Counted from the first letter of the stretch, positions 35,419 to 44,379 are shown. The stretch is DNA of 64,000 bases from Actinomycetes bacterium (GCA_021826315.1 JAKAZZ010000002.1:26400-90399); one strand, 5' to 3'. Notes: generated from the sequence alone by a model not told the origin. Numbers and translations are program-made.

Positions 35419-36186
35419 TTAACATCCGCCGGTTGGGCCGGGAGCGCCAACGCCGGAGGCTGGGGCGTCCACTATGCCAACTTCGTTGTTGCGATTAATT
35501 GCGCCTAAGTGTACGACGTACCAAGTGCCTCGCCATGAGATTAGTGAAGCAATTCCGATCGAGTAGGTCTTCCCGTTGACGCTGTAAAGAATTCGTGCGT
35601 CAGGAACCATCCAGTAGCCGAGACGGTTGTAGCATTCACCCGGTGGAACATAGTGAACACTGTTTTTTGGAATGTAAAATCCGGTGTAAGTCGCACTTCC
35701 CTGTGAAGCTATGTAACTATGCGCCGCCTCAACGTCGAGGGTAAATTCGAATACGAGCCTCGCTGCGTAGTCGTAGGCGTCATCTTTGAGGCTCTTGACT
35801 GATAGGTACGAGTCGAGGGTAAAGAATGACGATAATGCTAGGGAAATTGAGTCCTGGCTTATGCCGTTGAAGAGGTTTTCCATACTGACGCGTAAAGCAG
35901 AACTGTTACTTGTCGGCCTAGTGTTGGTTTGGGACAAGAGACCTGGATCGATAGTTGTTGTGGTCGAGGCCGACGATAATGGCGACTTTGCGACAACCGA
36001 TTGGGGGTTCCGAAGTATTTTTCTTGTGCTTGTTGCCCTCTTAGAAGGCGCCTGATACAAGTTGACTCCGATCGCAAGGATCACGATAAGAGTGAGAATT
36101 AGTATTATCCTCCTTCTCTTAGCGCTAGCGTTAGCACTCTGGCGCTTTATGGCTGTAACCCTAGGAGATCTGTTCATCTGATCCAC
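35419..36186 (-). CDS. Anchored or exported protein, unknown function
   Basis: 255 aa. A basic N-terminus (about 1-26) is followed by one hydrophobic helix (27-45, RIILILTLIVILAIGVNLY), then a Ser/Thr/Asn-rich linker to about 97 and a folded part of about 145 residues. This resembles exported actinobacterial proteins with an NTF2-like or other small domain. Two Cys remain: one in PPGECYNRLGYW and one as the last residue (PGPTGGC). No family recognised. ATG at 36177 is an alternative start. Transcribed alone and convergent with the ArsR-rhodanese gene. Confidence 0.65.
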   Translation of the reverse strand: MDQMNRSPRVTAIKRQSANASAKRRRIILILTLIVILAIGVNLYQAPSKRATSTRKILRNPQSVVAKSPLSSASTTTTIDPGLLSQTNTRPTSNSSALRVSMENLFNGISQDSISLALSSFFTLDSYLSVKSLKDDAYDYAARLVFEFTLDVEAAHSYIASQGSATYTGFYIPKNSVHYVPPGECYNRLGYWMVPDARILYSVNGKTYSIGIASLISWRGTWYVVHLGAINRNNEVGIVDAPASGVGAPGPTGGC

Positions 36187-36881
36187 CCTTTGGAGTCAGT
36201 TGATGCGACAGATTACGGGTGGGGTTGAATCTTTGAAGTCTCTTTTGGCCGAGCGTAAAATCAAGTTCTAAAGTAATTTTTACCTTCCCTAAGTTCGACC
36301 TTTGAACACGCAACGACTTATGAAACTTTTTGACCTCGCGTGGGATCGAAAGTAGCGGTGCATTGGAAGATGATAATGCCATTGTCAAAATTTGAGATCT
36401 GCGATGGCGATCTAGGAGCGGTCGCTCTCTCAGTTTTCACTCATCTTCTTGGAATCTGTCACTTGGTCGAAGATTTGCAGTACGGCTGAAATGTTGGTTT
36501 AAGCATGATTCTGAGCTGGTACCCCGTCGATTGACGAAAACATGGGTGTCTGTGGCGCACGGGACTCTAGATGGTGCCGTGGGTGGCTTCCAGTTGCGAA
36601 TTGAACCTTGCTTTCATGTAATGATTTCTTGCGTAGCTGTTCGACTCTAGATGAGGTTGGGCCATAGAAGTTATTCACTTCTATTGGTTCAGCCACAGAG
36701 GCGTTATTGGAGGGTCCCATGCGACAATTACTTACTCCGTCGTAGCGGCTGGTCAGCCTTTGGAGTAAAAGCTAAAAATCTGACCAGCCGCGTTACGAAT
36801 ACGCCAATGTACCTTGCTCATCTCCTTGGCTGATGTCGTTTGTCAGTTGGCAAAAGTCGCATTAAGCAAATGACCATTCGA
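36187..36881. other. Intergenic region of about 700 bp with one inverted repeat
   Basis: No supported gene on either strand; short open frames lack family-like sequence and ribosome binding sites. It contains the inverted repeat listed at 36741-36796. It could hold an unannotated small RNA or decayed sequence. Confidence 0.5.
36741..36796. repeat. Inverted repeat, 12 bp plus flanks
   Basis: GCGGCTGGTCAG (36745-36756) pairs perfectly with 36780-36791 around a 23-base loop, and CGTA/TACG flanks extend the stem with one bulge. No T run follows. Role unknown: hairpin of a small RNA or remains of a short mobile repeat. Confidence 0.5.
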
Positions 36882-37766
36882 TCATTTGCTAATGAAACTT
36901 GCAACGCTCTCAATTGCCTCGTCGGACTCTTTGAAACCTGGGAAAGTGGCATATACGTGCCACATTCCCTCAGCTACGATGAGCTGAGAATCTACTCCTG
37001 CGTCAACCAGCGCGTCGTGGAGGCGCGTCGAATCGCTAAGTAGAATTTCATCGTCGCCAACTATCGTCAAGGTTGGAGGAAGGTTAGAGAGTTCACCAAA
37101 AAGTGGTGAAGCCATTGGATCTCCGGGTGGGGTAGTCCCAAGGTACACGGCTGCCGCAGGTGTTAGAAGGTCTGATGAAAGCCAAGGATCCGCCTCTGCT
37201 CGGTCTTTGACCGAACTCCCAGATGCGGTGAGGTCGGTCCATGGACTTAGGAGTACAAGTTTCGACGGAAGCTCGATATTGTTCTCCTTTAGTTTCAGCA
37301 TTAGGGCGAGGGTCAGGCCACCTCCTGCAGAGTCGCCACCTACGATGATCTTCGAAGCGCCACCGTTCTGAGCGATTATCTCCTTGTATGCCATTAGCGC
37401 ATCTTCAATTGCGGCTGGGAATGGATCTTCAGGGGCGAGACGATATTCCGGTAATAGGGCCTTGACATTAGATGCAGCTACGATCCTGCTAACCATCGAC
37501 TGGTGTGTCTTGATGGAGCCTGCCGAATAAGCGCCGCCATGAAGCCATAGCAGCGTTCGATCTGACGAAGTAGTGGCAGGTAGTATCTCGATGGACTGGA
37601 GAGAGGCGATAGTACAGTCTTTTATTGAGACGCTCTCTGCTACCGGCCACGACGAGGCAACTGCTTCGAGACCGAGTCGCTGTTCTTCGATAGTTGTCGG
37701 TGGAGTGCCGCCCTCCTTTGCCTCACGTAGGATGTTCTTTACTGCTTGGGCTTCATTCGAAATCAC
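36882..37766 (-). CDS. HSL-family alpha/beta hydrolase (esterase/lipase)
   Basis: Esterase of the hormone-sensitive-lipase family, 294 aa. The oxyanion motif HGGAYSAGS (about 75-83), nucleophile GDSAGGG (about 143-149), acid DDEILLSD (about 240) and His in MWHVYATFPGF (about 270) form a complete active site. Likely acts on short acyl esters in the cytosol. It is separated from its neighbours on both sides and has no obvious pathway partner. Confidence 0.88.
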   Translation of the reverse strand: MISNEAQAVKNILREAKEGGTPPTTIEEQRLGLEAVASSWPVAESVSIKDCTIASLQSIEILPATTSSDRTLLWLHGGAYSAGSIKTHQSMVSRIVAASNVKALLPEYRLAPEDPFPAAIEDALMAYKEIIAQNGGASKIIVGGDSAGGGLTLALMLKLKENNIELPSKLVLLSPWTDLTASGSSVKDRAEADPWLSSDLLTPAAAVYLGTTPPGDPMASPLFGELSNLPPTLTIVGDDEILLSDSTRLHDALVDAGVDSQLIVAEGMWHVYATFPGFKESDEAIESVASFISK

Positions 37767-38054
37767 GGTCGTCGGCCTTTCTCGGAAATCAATCTAAGGC
37801 TACGACAAATCACGCTTATAATCTTGAAATTCGCAATTTTCCGAGTTGCAATTGCTGTGTTTGCTCTCTCTTCATCACCACGTGGTCTCGAAAATGTCGG
37901 CAATTGCAACCTCGTCTGAAGGTGGTGTATCGGCAATTGAATTTTGGTTTTACCAAAGTCCTTCCGATACCTTGTAAGGAGGGTTCTGCTCATAAGCGGA
38001 GTTCTGCTTGAGAATTTAAATTAAGATGTTCCTGGATATGATTGGTACCCCGCA
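37767..38054. other. Divergent intergenic region with GCAATTG repeats
   Basis: 288 bp between the esterase and the TRIC-like gene. The palindrome GCAATTGC occurs at 37848-37855 and 37900-37907 and a partial copy GCAATTG at 37933-37939. These may be operator sites; no gene is present. Confidence 0.45.
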
Positions 38055-38666
38055 ATGAACGTTCTCTCTTCACTGGAATTTGCCGGAACCTTTGTCTTTG
38101 GACTAAACGGAGGCTTCACGGCGATGGAGGCCGAGAACCTAGACCTCGTTGGAGTGATGGTGCTAGCTGCCGTGACTGCGCTTGGTGGCGGCGTGCTACG
38201 AGACATCTTCATAGGTAATCTCCCGCCGATATCTCTTCGAGACTGGCGCTATATCGCTGTTGCACTATTTGCGGGTTTGGCTGCATTTATGATTCGTCGC
38301 CACTCAAAGGTAGTACATAAGCCAATCGTCATCCTGGACGCCGCCGGCCTGTCGCTCTTTTGTGTTGCGGGGACTGAGATCGCCTTCAACTTTCACCTCG
38401 GCCCATTTCAGTCGATAATTTTGGGAACGGTTACGGGTGTTGGGGGAGGTACCATTCGTGACGTGATCATCCGGCGAGTACCAACGGTTCTTTCAAGTGG
38501 CCTTTATGCAATTCCAGCCGCAATGGGTTCGGCGCTCACTGCGATAGCGCTGAGGTACAACTTCTACAGCGTTTCGGTCGAATTGGCAGCGGTGTTAATT
38601 TGCTTTGGTGTTCGGATGGCTGGGGTGGTCTGGAAGATTAATCTTCCCACCTCGGGGCGGGACTAG
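38055..38666 (+). CDS. TRIC-type / UPF0126 membrane channel
   Basis: 203-aa membrane protein of the UPF0126 family, bacterial relatives of trimeric intracellular cation channels, with about seven helices. The two internal repeats each carry the kink motif: TALGGGVLRDIFIG and TGVGGGTIRDVIIRR, with DAAGLSLFCVAGTE opening the second. Structural work on homologues shows K+-permeable trimers. The ATG has no clear ribosome binding site. Confidence 0.9.
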   Translation: MNVLSSLEFAGTFVFGLNGGFTAMEAENLDLVGVMVLAAVTALGGGVLRDIFIGNLPPISLRDWRYIAVALFAGLAAFMIRRHSKVVHKPIVILDAAGLSLFCVAGTEIAFNFHLGPFQSIILGTVTGVGGGTIRDVIIRRVPTVLSSGLYAIPAAMGSALTAIALRYNFYSVSVELAAVLICFGVRMAGVVWKINLPTSGRD

Positions 38667-38817
38667 ATCCAACAGGCTCGTTGAAGTTTCCATTTGTCAC
38701 ACGGAACTGCGCGGGAAGGCAAACTATAACTTGTGAGCTGAAATATTGCACGCACTGTTGATCGAGTTTCAAGTGCGAATTCAACTTCTCTGATAGATTG
38801 CGGATGAGGTGGTGGTT

Positions 38818-39609
38818 ATGGCTGAATCAAGTTTCATGGAAAAGTTTGGATCTTGGGGTCTGGTCGCCGGGGGATCGGATGGCCTTGGTGGCGCGTGGTC
38901 TGAGGCGCTTGCCAAACGTGGTTTGAATGTGGCCATCGTTGCTCGGCGCAAGGAGCAACTCGAGGCCAAGGCGCGCGAGCTAGAAGCTCGTTACAGGGTA
39001 GCAACTCTAGTGATACCTCTTGATCTGAGTGCAGTATCAGCGGCTAGCGATCTTTCAGACCGGATTGCAGAGATCGATTTAGGATTCGTAATTTATAACG
39101 CAGCCCTGTCACCTGGGGGCAGTTTTGTCGCGGTAGAAAGTGGTGACTTAGCTTCGGCAATATCAACAAACGTGACAACGCCTACCATTTTGCTCCGTAA
39201 TATTTTGCCACGCCTCGCTGCAAGAGACCGCGCCGGCGTCATTTTGGTTTCATCTCTTGCAGGATACGCCGGCTCGTCTTCGTTGGCAACATATGGGGCT
39301 ACAAAAGCGTATCTTCGGATGCTCGGAGAGGCTCTCTGGGAGGAGAATCGCTTTACTGGCGTGGATGTGATGGTGACTTCACCAGGGGCGGTGACTACGC
39401 CTGGACTACTTTCCCGTTCCGGCAAGAAGATTCCGGGCCAACTATCTCCGGATGAGATTGTGGAGCTATCACTATCGCACTTAGGCAAGAGCCCAACATT
39501 TGTTCCTGGAGTAGTAAACCAAATAGCAGCCACTCTCCTTGGGAGAGTGTTGCCAAGGCGCTCTGCTACTTCGTTGATGCGCAAGTCATCTTCTGGAATC
39601 AGCACTTAA
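38818..39609 (+). CDS. Short-chain dehydrogenase/reductase
   Basis: Classical-type SDR of 263 aa. Cofactor loop GGSDGLGGAWSEAL with VARRKEQL after strand 2, which suggests NADPH. NAAL and the catalytic Ser-Tyr-Lys in VSSLAGYAG and YGATKAYL are present. Substrate unknown. The ATG 38818 follows GAGGTGG at five bases; the GTG codons before it are part of that site. It is the last intact gene before the mobile islet. Confidence 0.9.
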   Translation: MAESSFMEKFGSWGLVAGGSDGLGGAWSEALAKRGLNVAIVARRKEQLEAKARELEARYRVATLVIPLDLSAVSAASDLSDRIAEIDLGFVIYNAALSPGGSFVAVESGDLASAISTNVTTPTILLRNILPRLAARDRAGVILVSSLAGYAGSSSLATYGATKAYLRMLGEALWEENRFTGVDVMVTSPGAVTTPGLLSRSGKKIPGQLSPDEIVELSLSHLGKSPTFVPGVVNQIAATLLGRVLPRRSATSLMRKSSSGIST

Positions 39610-40590
39610 TCGAAGATCGGAACTGGTTGTAGAAGTTTGAGTAGTGGCAATTTCTAGCTTCCACAACAACAGCTGACGCTAATGAATGTGGTAATTTGAG
39701 AAATTCTATAGTCGTGGTTTGGCAGGCCGTACTTCGTAGAAGGGGAACCTATCTCGGTTGTTCGACGTTGGAGATAAGGATAGAAAAGCATACATAGAAA
39801 TCTCCGTGCTATCTCGGACGAGAAAGTTCTGTCTGTATATCTCAAGAGCTTGAGGTTTGAAAGGAAGTTTTTTGGTGTCGGAGGCCCAATCGAACAGATT
39901 TGCAACTTTGCACTGACGACAGGGCTACAGAGGTTGCCCGAATCTAGAAAACTCGCTCCGCCCCACCAATTGTGCTGGGAAAATTGCTTCGGTAAGTCGA
40001 TCCGAGGCGCGTGAGCAAAGAATTGACTCGGCAAACGAGCATATACAAGAGGCATTTGTTTCTGAGGTTTTTCCGTCCACACGTCGTTGACGGACTACCT
40101 GAGGACGAACGCCCCTGGTCACTCCGCTGCCCCACGTAGAAGCTCTTAGGAACTCGCTGAATATAGACCGTTCGCCAATTCTGCTAGAGTTCGTCGATTA
40201 CATGGATGCGGAGCAAGAACGAACGGTCAAACTTAGGTGTAAGATCGCCAACGGTCGAGCCGCCGCCAAGTCGCGCCCAGTTCATCGAGTACCCAGACTA
40301 TGCCGGCTTTCTCTTCCAGCCTAGATGTCAACTCGCTTCCACCGCGCTTCATAGAGACATCCTGAGGTTCTGTCGCAGAAGTACCTGGCTTCAATTCCGC
40401 GAGCGAGAGTGGTGGATTCTGGCGACGCCGTGAAATTCGAGCAAATAATCACCATTCCGGCTCGCCTTTCGCTGCGTTTGCCGGTATGGCTACTCAGGGG
40501 TTGAGGCGTTTTCGTTCTCGGCCAATTTGGTCACCAAAGTCAATAGGAAATATCTCCGTGGGTGCCCCACCTGCCCACTGCCGCAGCGTA
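39610..40590. other. Non-coding or decayed region, 980 bp
   Basis: Open frames here are short, without ribosome binding sites and without recognisable protein families. The left copy of the tRNA-end repeat lies inside at 39872-39884, so sequence to its right probably arrived with the islet and has decayed. Confidence 0.55.
39872..39884. repeat. att-like direct repeat, distal copy
   Basis: Identical over 13 bp to 42763-42775, the acceptor end of tRNA-Leu including the encoded CCA. A further GAAC matches nearby at 39892-39895 after a one-base length difference. Same orientation as in the tRNA gene. Confidence 0.6.
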
Positions 40591-41019
40591 TTAGGGGTTG
40601 AGCGGGTTGAGCCAGGTGAGTTCGGGGAAGCGTGCGAAATCGGAGTCGGCGCTGACGACGGCCAGGCCGTGCTCGATGGCGAGCGCGGCGAGCGCGGCGT
40701 CACTGACCAGGTTGCCTCGCAGGTCGAGATCGATCACTAGCCGTGCAAGGATGTCACTGTACCCGCGTCCCGGCTGGGGAACCCACGCGGCGGGGGCGTC
40801 GAGCCAGTCGGCGACGAATGACCACGCTTCAGCTGGAGTGAGTGGGACGGGAAGGGCTCGCGGATGGGTGACGATGCGAACGAAGGCCAGCAAAGACTGC
40901 CAGGGCAGCCCGACTCGGCGCGAGCCGTTGAGCACTTCTTCGAGCCAATTCCGAGCGGCGCTATGGGCTCGCGACCGTTCGTCGACGGCATAGATCAGGA
41001 CGTTGGCGTCAACGAGCAT
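40591..41019 (-). CDS. vapC: VapC-type PIN-domain toxin
   Basis: 142-aa PIN-domain ribonuclease toxin. The first acidic residue lies in MLVDANVLIYAVDE, and later acids in LVSDAALAALAIEHG and VVSADSDFARF complete the metal site. Its targets are usually tRNA or rRNA. Its ATG overlaps the antitoxin stop by one base (TGATG), so it is translationally coupled. Local GC is far above the neighbours: 40 of 60 bases at 40681-40740 are G or C. This points to horizontal acquisition. Reading frame intact. Confidence 0.9.
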   Translation of the reverse strand: MLVDANVLIYAVDERSRAHSAARNWLEEVLNGSRRVGLPWQSLLAFVRIVTHPRALPVPLTPAEAWSFVADWLDAPAAWVPQPGRGYSDILARLVIDLDLRGNLVSDAALAALAIEHGLAVVSADSDFARFPELTWLNPLNP

Positions 41020-41249
41020 CAGCGGGTCGCTACGCCATCGAGGATTTCGAGGGCGTCTGCGACGTTCGAGACGTCGACGTTTACCGAGAGCGGTGCGGTG
41101 CGCTGGCGGAACGGGGGATGTGCGACCTGGGCAACCAGGCCTCGGCGAATCAGCTCGTTCACCGCCTCGGACATGCCAAGGTGTTGTTCGCGCCGCAGGG
41201 TCTCGATGGCCTGTGCGGTGTCCTGATCGAATTCTACTGTCGTCCTCAT
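41019..41249 (-). CDS. vapB: VapB-type ribbon-helix-helix antitoxin
   Basis: 76 aa. The N-terminal ribbon-helix-helix (MRTTVEFDQDTAQAIETL then LGMSEAVNELIRRGL) binds DNA, and the C-terminal tail (about 45-76) should wrap the toxin. First gene of the pair. It probably represses its own promoter at the palindrome just upstream. GC-rich like vapC. Confidence 0.88.
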   Translation of the reverse strand: MRTTVEFDQDTAQAIETLRREQHLGMSEAVNELIRRGLVAQVAHPPFRQRTAPLSVNVDVSNVADALEILDGVATR

Positions 41250-41260
41250 GCAGCTATTCT

Positions 41261-41296
41261 AGCACGGGCATGCTTGTAATATTACATGCACGTGCT
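41261..41296. promoter_or_regulatory. vapB operator palindrome
   Basis: The 36-bp region has AGCACG-GGCA and TGCACGTGCT outer arms around a perfect 12-bp palindrome TGTAATATTACA (41275-41286). It lies 12 bp upstream of the vapB start, where an autoregulated toxin-antitoxin promoter is expected. Confidence 0.6.
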
Positions 41297-41645
41297 TTCT
41301 GCTTTAATGTTGCCAGTGGAATGCTTGTCCTTGACAGATCGGCGTGCCGACTATCGGACACTGCGCCACGTGTCCCTAGGGCGCGTACAGCCCTACCGAT
41401 GCAAGGTAGCTCGCGATCACCAGCTGTGAGCAGCGTTTAAAGGAGTCTGACCATTCTCGGGAGTAATACTCTTCCGCTTTGTTGTCAGCGAAATACATTT
41501 GACCCACCCAACCGATGATGGTGAAACTTCGACTTCGTTTGTCCCTCCGATGGAAGCTTTGTTTTCTGTTTTTTTCGCCCAAGATGCATGACTTTTTTGC
41601 TACGCGATCGACGCAGGGAATGATCGCGCGGTAGACAACTTTTGC
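41297..41645. other. Intergenic, no supported gene
   Basis: About 350 bp between the vapB operator and the istB remnant. One short minus-strand frame (41376-41582) has no family-like sequence. Nothing assigned. Confidence 0.5.
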
Positions 41646-42453
41646 TCAGCTTGGCCCTCCTGTAGCTGACATCTTGTAAATTGGCAGTACCATATCGCCC
41701 TCAGTTGTAACTGCTCCTTCCAGGTGCGAATTGGCGGCCTCTGGACTGGTTTTGATGCCTTGAGCGACACGATCGCGGAGGCGATAGGAGTTACCTTTAA
41801 GGTTGATCACCGTGCATCGATGTAACAGGCGATCTTGTGCGGCTGTGGCGAAAGCCGCATTGAGGAAGAGCTCGCCCCAGGACCCGAACTTTAATTCGAG
41901 GTCAGTGTCACCGCTCCGGTTTTATATCTGGCGGAGATAACTTCTAAAAAGGCGTGGGCCACCTTGCGTTCAAGAACCCGGTACCCGATTTAGTCAATGA
42001 CCAGTACCGTGGGCTTAATGTACTTTCGATGCTACGCTTTGGTGGCCACATTAGTGTATCGTCCGCAATTCGCGACAACGTGGTGCAATAGAAGCTGTAT
42101 CTTTCAGTGAGAGCCTCCATGGCAAGTCCCATCGCCAAGTGGGTCTTACCCGTTCCTGGTGGTACCAGTAGGAAGTGTCTGGAAGCGCTGGTTACAAATT
42201 CCAGCGAGCAGAGGTCATCGATCAACTCCGCGATGAGCTTTTTATACGGTAAGTCTGCCACCCTTATCCTTACCCGATAGACGACTATCAGTGAGCTCGT
42301 GACCGAGCAGGTCCTTGCAAAAGGTGCATAGGAAGAACGCGCATCGGTTGGCGAGGTGAACTTGGCTTCTAGGATCTCCACCGCGTGAGCCATCCCAAGC
42401 TCGACGAGCATCGCGCGCAGCTGTCCCATCTCAAGCATTGCTGGCCGCCTCAT
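41646..42453 (-). pseudogene. istB: Broken IS21-family helper ATPase (istB)
   Basis: Fragments of an IstB transposition ATPase fall in different frames on the minus strand. From upstream: LGMAHAVEILEAK, Walker A LVPPGTGKTHLAMGLAMEAL, then in another frame VLVID-stop-IGYRVLERKVAHAFLEVIS (TAA at 41990-41992 replaces the Walker B Glu codon), VTLTSN, and after a further frameshift KFGSWGELFLNAAFATAAQDR and NLKGNSYRLRDRVAQG, ending at TGA 41646-41648. At least two frameshifts and one nonsense codon make it inactive. No istA is recognisable alongside. Confidence 0.85.
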
Positions 42454-42763
42454 AGATTGTCAGCGAACGCGACTCCACTTTGGTGTCGAGGTGATGATTC
42501 GCCTGGGGTATCGGTCCCTATATCGAACCCGTGGCGCTCGATGCCGTCGTACTGGCCCCACGTACACCATGGAACGCTTCTGCAGGAAAGATGATGGTTG
42601 AACGATCAGTTCCTATGGAGCTAAGGCGTGCAGCGTTCTTGGGCCCGCCAGCACCGCGACTACCGAATGGGAGTACTGTCACGGAACTCCGTATCTCACA
42701 CCAGCGCAGGAGACGAGCCGCCATATTGCTCTCCGAGGTGGGTCTGAAGTAGACATAGACTGT
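42454..42763. other. Unassigned sequence between istB remnant and tRNA-Leu
   Basis: 310 bp. I translated the minus strand looking for the istA C-terminus and found no convincing match. Frames are short. Probably decayed mobile-element DNA. Confidence 0.45.
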
Positions 42764-42850
42764 TGGTGTCGGAGGGGGGACTTGAACCCCCACGCCCTTA
42801 CGGGCACTAGCCCCTCAAGCTAGCGCGTCTGCCTATTCCGCCACTCCGAC
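42764..42850 (-). tRNA. tRNA-Leu(GAG)
   Basis: On the minus strand the acceptor stem GTCGGAG (5') pairs with CTCCGAC (3'). The anticodon stem CTAGC/GCTAG holds loop TTGAGGG with anticodon GAG, and a long variable arm TGCCCGTAAGGGCG marks a class II tRNA. The T-arm GGGGGTTCAAGTCCCCC is intact, and ACCA is encoded at 42764-42767. It reads CUC/CUU codons. Its 3' end is repeated at 39872. Confidence 0.95.
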
Positions 42851-43118
42851 GTGGACTAGGTACATGATTCTAATGACTCCTTGCCGAGAGCCTGACGGCA
42901 TCAATGAAAATTTGTCTCTGTTTAAAGCTGCAGATTTTCTCATTTCTTTACTTGGTTCATAAATGTAAACATGACTTGGCTAGTCTCAATTGATTCTCAG
43001 GTGAGACATAGTGATGCTTTATCTCTATTCAGTTTGATCTCAAGTGGGGATATTAGAACTTTAATTAGAAAGTATGCACTTGATCGTTGCGATCGAGGAA
43101 TATCTCGGAGGATTTTTG

Positions 43119-43412
43119 ATGGCCAGCGTTAGCTTCAAAGGAATGTCGAGTGGCGAAGTCGCCCTCGTTAGATCGAGCAGGTTGCACCGCAGCGTTGTCG
43201 CAGTATCTGTGGCAGCAACGGCCATGTTTGCGCTGGTTTTGGCAAAGATCAACCCTGGCGTATCCAGTAACGCCGCGAATCTAACGACCGGATCAGCGAG
43301 TTCTTCCTCTGCAAACTCAACTTCCGCTACCATTGCCCCAGTGCCAGGAAGTACTAATTCAGCGGTCGCACCTGCGAGTGCGGCGCCGGCAACTGCCACT
43401 GGTGGCTCTTGA
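43119..43412 (+). CDS. Small anchored protein of the redox operon
   Basis: 97 aa with one N-terminal hydrophobic helix (about 25-44, SVVAVSVAATAMFALVLAKI) and a Ser/Ala/Thr-rich, low-complexity tail, likely outside the membrane. No cofactor motif such as CxxCH and no Ser/Thr-Gly-Ala-Ser/Thr flavinylation site was seen. ATG 43119 follows CGGAGGA at good spacing; the earlier in-frame ATG at 43074 lacks one. One base separates its stop from the apbE start, so it belongs to this operon. Function unknown. Confidence 0.7.
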   Translation: MASVSFKGMSSGEVALVRSSRLHRSVVAVSVAATAMFALVLAKINPGVSSNAANLTTGSASSSSANSTSATIAPVPGSTNSAVAPASAAPATATGGS

Positions 43413-43413
43413 T

Positions 43414-44379
43414 ATGTCTACCCCTAGCAGCGACTTTGCGGAGATGAACTTCGAGGCCCTTGGGACTAGGTGTCATGTCATCTTCTATGGAACGGCGTAT
43501 GCAAATAATAAGTTAGCTAGAGATTTGGTTCTTTCGGAGATCGAAAGATACGACGCCATATTTAGCGTGTACAGAAGTGACTCGGAGATCACAAGGGTAA
43601 ACGTTTCTAATAGCCAAACATTGACAACGTCGAGAGATTTTGCAGAGTTGACGGCTCTCTACATCGAAAAGTATCGCTCGAGCAATGGGTTGGTCGACCC
43701 GACAAAAGGTTTTGAATTGATCGAGCTTTACCGAAGCTCAAACCCTTTGGTTGCAATGGGTCAGGAATCACACTTCTTTCGGAGCGTGAACTTTGGAGAA
43801 TTCTCGGTCAAGCTTACTCCGCATAGTGATACGGGTCAAATTAGACGGCCTGTTGGTGCGTTCGTGGACTTTGGCGGTCTTGGGAAGGCATGGATTGCTG
43901 ATCGCGTTGCGAATCTCCTCATAACGGAATACGGTGGCGGTGTGCTGGTGAACTTAGGTGGTGACATCGCAACCGATGGCCAGGTGCCACCTGACGGCTG
44001 GACCATTAAAGTCACTGACGACTTCTCACTCGATGCGACTGCGCCGGGATGGTCAGTTCGAATTTTTGGTGGCGGCTTAGCGACGTCGTCTACCGCGACG
44101 CGACGGTGGCGTGACTCATCGGGTAACGAACGCCTTCATGTCGTTGGTGAGAATATTGAGAAAAGCACCATAGTAACGGTTACCGCAGTAGGCGTCTGTG
44201 CTTTTGAGGCTAACTATCAGTCCCTATCAGCTCTCGTAGCTGGAGATGGAGCGGTTCCTTGGTTGATGAGGAGCAAAACGCCGTCTCTGGTTCGGACACT
44301 TGACGGTAGAGGCCTAGCGGTCTCCGGGTGGCCAACTACGGGTGAAATTACAAAAGATGATTTGATAGGTGCAAATTGA
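43414..44379 (+). CDS. apbE: ApbE-type FAD:protein FMN transferase
   Basis: Attaches FMN from FAD to Thr/Ser residues of redox proteins at the outer face of the membrane. Family segments: FEALGTRCHVIFYG at the start, DPTKGFELIELYR, GAFVDFGGLGKAWIADRVA, VLVNLGGDIATDG and the Mg-site region GGLATSSTATRRW. The N-terminus lacks a clear lipoprotein or Sec signal, so location is uncertain. ATG 43414; the longer frame from 43333 overlaps the previous gene and is not family-like. 321 aa. It overlaps the next gene by TTGA. Confidence 0.9.
   Translation: MSTPSSDFAEMNFEALGTRCHVIFYGTAYANNKLARDLVLSEIERYDAIFSVYRSDSEITRVNVSNSQTLTTSRDFAELTALYIEKYRSSNGLVDPTKGFELIELYRSSNPLVAMGQESHFFRSVNFGEFSVKLTPHSDTGQIRRPVGAFVDFGGLGKAWIADRVANLLITEYGGGVLVNLGGDIATDGQVPPDGWTIKVTDDFSLDATAPGWSVRIFGGGLATSSTATRRWRDSSGNERLHVVGENIEKSTIVTVTAVGVCAFEANYQSLSALVAGDGAVPWLMRSKTPSLVRTLDGRGLAVSGWPTTGEITKDDLIGAN

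Larger units (their letters stand above)
39872..42775. mobile_element. Remnant integrative islet next to tRNA-Leu
   Basis: Bounded on the left by a 13-bp copy TTGGTGTCGGAGG (39872-39884) of the 3' end of the tRNA-Leu gene (42763-42775). Contents: decayed sequence, a GC-rich vapBC pair and a broken istB. No integrase gene survives. The pattern matches site-specific insertion at a tRNA 3' end followed by decay. Boundaries are inferred from the repeat only. Confidence 0.55.

Noticed and set aside
39654..40082. 142-codon minus-strand open frame after the SDR gene
   Set aside because: Residue composition (Cys/Ser/Arg/Pro-rich, CCCGS end), no ribosome binding site, and it crosses the islet boundary repeat; taken as a chance frame.
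42518..42763. Possible istA C-terminal remnant next to istB
   Set aside because: I translated the minus strand and found no segment that convincingly matches an IstA transposase.
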